A DNA stretch of 10,992 nucleotides from Balneolaceae bacterium (GTDB lineage: Bacteria > Bacteroidota > Rhodothermia > Balneolales > Balneolaceae). The position numbers and the translations under genes were made by a program. Below are positions 8,084 through 10,992 of the stretch, piece after piece (position 1 is the first letter of the stretch; the number at the start of each line of letters is the position of its first letter). The notes below the pieces were generated by a model. The model had not been told where the DNA came from and did no database searches. It saw nothing but the letters and a program-made list of their open reading frames with translations. Where the stretch lies: assembly GCA_021767245.1 (NCBI GenBank), contig JAASTO010000076.1:1-10992 (forward strand), in the 5' to 3' direction.

Positions 8084-8534
8084 GCATCGTTTGTGAATCG
8101 CGGATTCAGGGGATTATGGGATTTCTCGGATGTCCGATATTACCCCGCCACCTTTACCGGTCATCCCCGCGGGCGGGGATCTAATGGCTTGATAAGATAC
8201 CAATATTCAACATAGCACTAGCGCAGGCGTCGCGCCTGTGCGGTGGTAGAATAGGCTCGTGACTGGCTCGTTCCCAACCTCCCGGTTGGGGATGCCTGTC
8301 CGGACCACCCGGTCCGCATGGGTAGATAGTGCCCCATGGTTCCACGACCGAGTACAATGCCCAACCTCCGATGACTTTCATAAATTATTTCACCCACCGG
8401 ATGGAGGTCTTTGGTTTTTATGTTTACCCCGGGATAAATCCCGGGGCTAATGATGTCATCCCAACGGGATGATTGCATAAAGTAATACGTTTCCTTGGCC
8501 TTCGTCTTTTGTCAATTAAAAGATCGGTCATTCA
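8084..8534 (+). repeat. Composite palindromic repeat, copy B
   Basis: This copy lies between the divergent M61 and antitoxin genes and is the least disturbed of the three. It begins at the same GCATCG as A and C. Its hairpins are TGAATC-GCG-GATTCA (8094-8108), ATCCCCGC-GG-GCGGGGAT (8163-8180), GCGCAGGCG-TCG-CGCCTGTGC (8221-8241), CGTTCCCAACC-TCCC-GGTTGGGGATG (8269-8294), CGGACC-ACCC-GGTCCG (8301-8316), AACCTCC...GGAGGT (8363-8408), CCCCGGGATAAATCCCGGGG (8427-8446) and CATCCC-AAC-GGGATG (8457-8471). The tail is shortened: only GATCGGTCATTCA remains of the tail shared by A and C. Bases 8233-8290 are identical to 5533-5590 in copy A. Confidence 0.9.
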
Positions 8535-8572
8535 GTTAATTCGGGTACCGGTTCTGATTTCAAGGACAAAAA

Positions 8573-8590
8573 CTCAGGAGCAACTCTGAG
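8573..8590. promoter_or_regulatory. Candidate operator of the toxin-antitoxin operon
   Basis: CTCAG (8573-8577) and CTGAG (8586-8590) form an 18-bp inverted repeat with an 8-bp spacer. It sits about 20 bp upstream of the candidate -7 box, where an autoregulating antitoxin-toxin complex would be expected to bind. The arms are only 5 bp, so chance is a real alternative. Confidence 0.3.
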
Positions 8591-8610
8591 CAGTGGTGGG
8601 TTGAATTTTA

Positions 8611-8618
8611 TATATTTA
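8611..8618 (+). promoter_or_regulatory. Candidate -7 promoter box of the toxin-antitoxin operon
   Basis: TATATTTA matches the Bacteroidota -7 consensus TAnnTTTG at five of six fixed positions and lies in an AT-rich patch just before the antitoxin gene. Transcription would start close to the GAGGA ribosome site at 8631-8635. No good -33 TTG is seen at the expected distance. Confidence 0.3.
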
Positions 8619-8630
8619 AATGAAATCAAA

Positions 8631-8635
8631 GAGGA
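8631..8635 (+). promoter_or_regulatory. Ribosome binding site that decides the antitoxin start
   Basis: GAGGA lies 7 bases before ATG 8643. It is one of the few Shine-Dalgarno-like sites in the window. It favours ATG 8643 over the in-frame TTG at 8601, which would add 14 residues upstream and lies ahead of this site. Confidence 0.6.
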
Positions 8636-8642
8636 ACATGCC

Positions 8643-8870
8643 ATGGATGAAAACAATGCGGTCAGGGAAGAATTAGTGGAGTGGATCACTAAGCCGGGGA
8701 ATGAGGAACTGCTTGAGACTTTAAAATTGATGAAGGAATCCGGGTCCTTACAGGAGGATTGGTATGAGGGATTATCCGACGATGAAAGGGGCTCGATCAA
8801 AAAGGGGCAACAGGATCTAAAAGAAGGTCGATCACTAAGCAGTAAGGAATTCTGGGAAAAACATGGCTGA
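8643..8870 (+). CDS. Type II antitoxin (addiction-module component-like)
   Basis: The predicted protein has 75 residues, is highly charged and has no signal peptide. Its C-terminal half, DWYEGLSDDERGSIKKG followed by a DLKEGR stretch and KEFWEK, resembles the motif found in small Bacteroidota antitoxins that accompany RelE/ParE toxins (a 'W..LS.EE...I..G..D...GR' pattern). No DNA-binding fold can be recognised with confidence in the N-terminal half. The gene overlaps the toxin gene by 8 bp (8863-8870), so the two are translationally coupled, with the antitoxin first as is usual. Role inferred: to bind and neutralise the toxin and probably repress the operon. The exact antitoxin family is not assigned. 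Confidence 0.75.
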   Translation: MDENNAVREELVEWITKPGNEELLETLKLMKESGSLQEDWYEGLSDDERGSIKKGQQDLKEGRSLSSKEFWEKHG

Positions 8871-9153
8871 AAAGAGACAGGTTATTTGGTCTCTGGAATC
8901 GGCTCGTAAAATTGAGTCGATCAAATCCTATGTGCACGAAGAATGGAGTGAGGTCGAGGTTAAACAGTTTCTGATCACACTAAAGAAATTTGAAGAGTTG
9001 GTCAGCCGGTTTCCAAAGTTATATCCTGCCTCATTAAAATATCCTGAACTACGGAAAGCCGTCATCTCAAAACATCAATCGGTGATCTATGAAATTACTG
9101 ATGAAAAGAGGATACAGGTGATCACGATTTTGGATCACAGGCAAAGTCATTAA
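8863..9153 (+). CDS. Type II toxin, RelE/ParE superfamily
   Basis: This 96-residue basic protein has the RelE/ParE pattern: an N-terminal strand (RQVIWSLESARK), two helices rich in Lys and Glu (15-50), FPKLYPASLKYPELRKAVISKHQ (50-72) leading into the central sheet, then VIYEITD and IQVITILDHRQ (74-94). The terminal 'DHRQ' and the 'RK.VI.K....YEI' pattern are typical of Bacteroidota RelE/ParE toxins. Whether it cuts mRNA (RelE) or inhibits gyrase (ParE) cannot be told from sequence. Its ATG lies within the last codons of the antitoxin gene. The operon is flanked on both sides by composite palindromic repeats (copies B and C), with only 24 bp between this stop codon and copy C. Confidence 0.85.
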   Translation: MAEKRQVIWSLESARKIESIKSYVHEEWSEVEVKQFLITLKKFEELVSRFPKLYPASLKYPELRKAVISKHQSVIYEITDEKRIQVITILDHRQSH

Positions 9154-9459
9154 ATAGGGGTTGGAGCTTTGCTAAGGGCATCGTTTGTGAATCGTGGATT
9201 CAGGGGATTTTTGGATTCCGCGGATGTCTGACCTTCCACCACATCCTACAGCGGGTCATCCCCGCGAAGGCGGGGATCTGATAGCTTGATAAAACACCAC
9301 CATTCACTTTAGCACTAGCGCAGGCGTCTCGCATGTGCGGAGTTAGGCACGTTTTCCTCGTTCCCAACCTCCCGGTTGGGAATGCTTGTTCGGGCCACCC
9401 GGTCCGCTAGGCTCGTTCCCCACTCATCGAGTACTCTGTGCCTTATCTCACTCCGTCTT

Positions 9460-9487
9460 GTTCATTTTGGCTTGATCCAAAACGAAC
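9460..9487. repeat. Hairpin GTTCATTTTGG / CCAAAACGAAC
   Basis: Two 11-base arms pair with one mismatch around the 6-base loop CTTGAT. There is no T-run directly after it, so it does not look like an intrinsic terminator. Confidence 0.65.
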
Positions 9488-9498
9488 CAAAAGATCAA

Positions 9499-9589
9499 GA
9501 AAACACGCAGATCCCAAGCCTTTGGGCTTTTATTGATTTGTAAATTACCCACTAGTTTTAGCGTTGTTAGCATTTTTCCGCGTGTTTTC
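9499..9589. repeat. 91-bp segment bounded by perfect 10-bp inverted repeats
   Basis: GAAAACACGC (9499-9508) and GCGTGTTTTC (9580-9589) are exact reverse complements, 71 bp apart. The layout is that of a tiny element with terminal inverted repeats or of a long stem-loop. The interior contains a weak hairpin (AAGCC/GGCTT near 9514-9527) and no reading frame of note. Confidence 0.55.
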
Positions 9590-9797
9590 GATGTATCGTT
9601 TAAGACCTCGATGCCTTAGCCACTTTGCTCGTTCCCAACCTCCCGGTTGGGAACGCCTGTCCGGACCACCCGGTCCACGTGAGTGGATAGTGCCAAAATG
9701 GGTCTCACGATCGAATATGTTCCCAACCTCCGAAGGACCACCTGGACCATGCAACCCACCGGGCGGAGGTTATTTGATTCTGATTCTTTACCCCGCC

Positions 9798-9820
9798 CCT
9801 GCCTAGCCGGCAGACAGGCT
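9798..9820 (+). repeat. Nested mini-palindrome inside the CCCCG/CGGGG hairpin of copy C
   Basis: The 23 bases contain CTGCC...GGCAG and AGCC...GGCT and match the copy A insert at 5606-5629 at about 20 of 24 aligned positions. Here it lies inside the CCCCG...CGGGG hairpin, a different host site from copy A. A CTG triplet occurs at each end of the extra sequence (9799-9801 and 9819-9821), which could be a short target duplication or chance. Confidence 0.65.
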
Positions 9821-10011
9821 GAAGGACGGGGCTATTGTTTTCATCCCGTTGGGATGAGTGCATAAAATAATACGGTGCCCGGTTCACCGTTTTCGGTCAA
9901 CTACAAATCGATCTTTCGGTCCATCGCTAATCGGTGAATCGGTCAATCAAATAATCAATTCAAACCCGTGATCATCTGCAATATTCGATTCATCCGCGTT
10001 CCATTCCAAAG

Positions 10012-10088
10012 AGTTCAATGATCGAATACATTGCTCAACCTCCCACGAAGACAAATTTAGCACCGGTCTCCCCAGCAGGCAGGCTTAA
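10012..10088 (+). repeat. Degenerate fragment related to the composite repeats
   Basis: ATCGAATACATTGCTCAACCTCC (near 10021-10043) resembles the 'CGAGTACAATGCCCAACCTCC'-type segment just before the AACCTCCG arm in copies A, B and C. CAGCAGGCAGGCT (10073-10085) resembles the right half of the nested mini-palindrome. The segment is short and diverged, and the matching right arm CGGAGGTT is absent. Otherwise the stretch 9961-10212 shows no gene. Confidence 0.45.
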
Positions 10089-10109
10089 CACTAATCACTA
10101 ATCACTAAA
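10089..10109. repeat. Three tandem copies of a 7-bp repeat (CACTAAT)
   Basis: CACTAAT, CACTAAT and CACTAAA follow one another without spacing, about 100 bp upstream of the last gene. No function is evident. Confidence 0.6.
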
Positions 10110-10212
10110 ACAAACCTCTCCCCCTTGCACCTCTTGTGGGTTGTTATTAGAATCTGAGTATCGGAATTGGTCTTAAACCGTTTGATAGTTAGATAGATCC
10201 TATGGGGCGAAT

Positions 10213-10992
10213 ATGCGTCAAATGATTTACATACTGCTGATCATTGGTTGTGCCATGTGGTTTGGTACGCAATCACTTTGGGCTCAGGGCGTGGTGGCGG
10301 GGCGACTCACAGATTCCGATAGCGGTCAGCCACTGCAGGGCACGCATATCTTTTTATCGGGTACCAAGATCGGAACGCAGACCGATGCCACCGGCCGCTA
10401 TATGATGCGCGACATTCCACCCGGATTTTACCGCCTGGTGATCTCCCGGATCGGATATGGGCGCAAGACCTACGGATTGCAAATGGGCGACGGTGATCAC
10501 AAACTCATCGACCTCAGCCTGAAGCCGGTCGTATATCAAATGGACGACCTTAATGTGGATCATCTCGATGATAAATGGCGAAAAAACTACAAATATTTTG
10601 AAGAACTCTTCCTGGGATATAGCAAAGGAGCCGAAGAAACGGTGATCCTCAACCCGGAGGTCCTGCGGTTCGAGTCCAATTTTTGGGGCCGACTGACTGC
10701 CAAAGCCATCGCTCCGCTGCAGATCGTCAACAAGTCGCTGGGGTATCAGGTCACCTATTACCTGAATGAATTCAAGCACACAGGCGAACGAACCTTCTGG
10801 GATGGGGAGCCGATTTTTACGGAGATGACGCCCCGCGACTCCCTGCAGCAGGCCGAGTGGGAGGCCAACCGCCGTGAGGCTTTTTATGGTTCGATGCGGC
10901 ACTTTTGGCTGGCCATGCTGGATGACCGCCTCGAGGAGGAGGGTTTTTTGTTATACAACGTGAGGGAATCGAGGCAACCCGGTTTTTCAGAC
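10213..10992 (+). CDS. Secreted carboxypeptidase-regulatory-like domain protein (partial, runs off the right edge)
   Basis: From ATG 10213 the frame is open for 260 codons to the end of the window with no stop. Residues 1-24 form a signal peptide (MRQMIYILLIIG..., cleavage near LWA-Q). Residues about 27-105 are a CarboxypepD_reg-like beta-sandwich: GRLTDSDSGQPLQGTHIFL, GTQTDATGRYMMRDIPPGFY, then LVISRIGY. The rest (110-260) matches a conserved region I recall from Bacteroidota proteins with this N-terminal domain, including FLGYSKGAEE, ILNPEVLRFE, PLQIVNKSLGYQVTYYL, WDGEPIFTEM and YGSMRHFWLAM. The function of that region is not known. No TonB-receptor plug is seen in the visible part. The protein is probably at the cell envelope. 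Met4 is an alternative start. No Shine-Dalgarno site is visible. Confidence 0.85.
   Translation, partial: MRQMIYILLIIGCAMWFGTQSLWAQGVVAGRLTDSDSGQPLQGTHIFLSGTKIGTQTDATGRYMMRDIPPGFYRLVISRIGYGRKTYGLQMGDGDHKLIDLSLKPVVYQMDDLNVDHLDDKWRKNYKYFEELFLGYSKGAEETVILNPEVLRFESNFWGRLTAKAIAPLQIVNKSLGYQVTYYLNEFKHTGERTFWDGEPIFTEMTPRDSLQQAEWEANRREAFYGSMRHFWLAMLDDRLEEEGFLLYNVRESRQPGFSD

Larger units (their letters stand above)
9411..9627. repeat. Segment interrupting copy C, with its own inverted repeats
   Basis: This sequence has no counterpart in copies A or B. It is flanked by two versions of the same roughly 50-bp unit (the CGTTCCCAACC hairpin plus the CGGACC hairpin, at about 9357-9406 and 9628-9677). It holds a hairpin at 9460-9487 and a long-range inverted repeat at 9499-9589. 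No reading frame in it looks like a protein. It may be an inserted small element, or the join between two partial repeat copies. Confidence 0.6.
9178..9960 (+). repeat. Composite palindromic repeat, copy C (interrupted)
   Basis: This copy begins at the same GCATCG as A and B, 24 bp after the toxin gene. Its left part holds TGAATC-GTG-GATTCA, ATCCCCGC-GAAG-GCGGGGAT (9258-9277), GCGCAGGCG-TCT-CGCATGTGC (9318-9338, one pair broken) and CGTTCCCAACC...GGTTGGGAATG (9359-9384), followed by CGGGCC/GGTCCG. About 220 bp of other sequence then intervenes. The right part restarts with a second, perfect CGTTCCCAACC-TCCC-GGTTGGGAACG (9630-9655) and CGGACC-ACCC-GGTCC, then AACCTCCG...CGGAGGTT (9725-9771), CCCCG...CGGGG with a nested insert (9791-9831), CATCCC-GTT-GGGATG (9842-9856), ACGGTG/CACCGT (9872-9890) and the tail shared with copy A (about 9905-9955). 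No gene is supported inside. Confidence 0.85.

Noticed and set aside
8601..8642. 14-residue N-terminal extension of the antitoxin from a TTG start at 8601
   Set aside because: The TTG lies upstream of the candidate promoter box, and a GAGGA ribosome site is correctly spaced for ATG 8643.
9499..9589. Insertion sequence
   Set aside because: There are perfect 10-bp inverted ends, but only 91 bp, no transposase and no clear target duplication. It is listed only as an inverted repeat.
9545..9887. Several 60-80 codon reading frames on both strands, rich in 'PGGWER', 'GPGGPD' and 'SQPP' strings (similar frames at 5710-5943, 8181-8478 and 9683-9865)
   Set aside because: They are translations of the composite palindromic repeats. 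They appear on both strands in the same place, follow the hairpins, and have no start context. Such frames are common false hypothetical proteins.
8084..9960. CRISPR array
   Set aside because: The repeats are a chain of different palindromes, not one direct repeat with regular unique spacers, and no cas gene is seen.

Overview
The window looks like a chromosomal piece of a Bacteroidota-type bacterium, most likely the Balneolota/Rhodothermota side of that group. This is inferred from the gene content. There is a YpdA-type flavoprotein of the bacillithiol system, a patatin fused to a POTRA/BamA-like barrel, an M61 lipoprotein peptidase with a PDZ domain, and a secreted protein with a carboxypeptidase-regulatory-like domain. 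Most starts also lack a Shine-Dalgarno sequence. No rRNA, tRNA, transposase, integrase or CRISPR array is visible.

Layout. 1-87 (-) is the first 29 codons of a membrane protein. 189-1166 (+) is a YheT-type alpha/beta hydrolase, which overlaps by 23 bp, tail to tail, the patatin/outer-membrane-barrel gene at 1144-3369 (-). A DUF481-like outer-membrane protein (3459-4232, -) lies upstream of the patatin gene on the same strand. Divergent from it is ypdA (4395-5348, +). A convergent gap of about 650 bp separates ypdA from an M61 peptidase lipoprotein (6002-7900, -). Next come a type II toxin-antitoxin pair (8643-8870 and 8863-9153, +) and, running off the right edge, a secreted carboxypeptidase-regulatory-like protein (10213-10992, +). 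That last gene has no stop codon inside the window.

The unusual part is what fills the three consecutive gaps between 5349 and 10212. Each holds one copy, all in the same orientation, of a composite repeat of about 450-780 bp made of at least seven short hairpins in a fixed order: TGAATC/GATTCA, ATCCCCGC/GCGGGGAT, GCGCAGGCG/CGCCTGTGC, CGTTCCCAACC/GGTTGGGAACG, CGGACC/GGTCCG, AACCTCCG/CGGAGGTT and CCCCGGGAT/ATCCCGGGG or a variant, followed by CATCCC/GGGATG. Copies A (5397-5948), B (8084-8534) and C (9178-9960) all begin at the same GCATCG. A and B share a 58-bp stretch with no mismatch. Copies A and C carry a smaller 23-24 bp palindromic insert nested in the loop of two different hairpins, and its stem shows a compensatory base change. 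Copy C is split by about 220 bp of other inverted repeats. Copies B and C bracket the toxin-antitoxin pair. No mobilising enzyme is encoded in the window, so these look like non-autonomous REP/BIME-like elements. Short reading frames inside them are not genes.

The protein-coding genes mostly point to the envelope (two outer-membrane barrels, a lipoprotein peptidase, a secreted protein, a membrane protein) and to thiol redox balance. They do not form one evident pathway. Only the antitoxin-toxin pair is clearly an operon. The DUF481-like and patatin genes may be co-transcribed.
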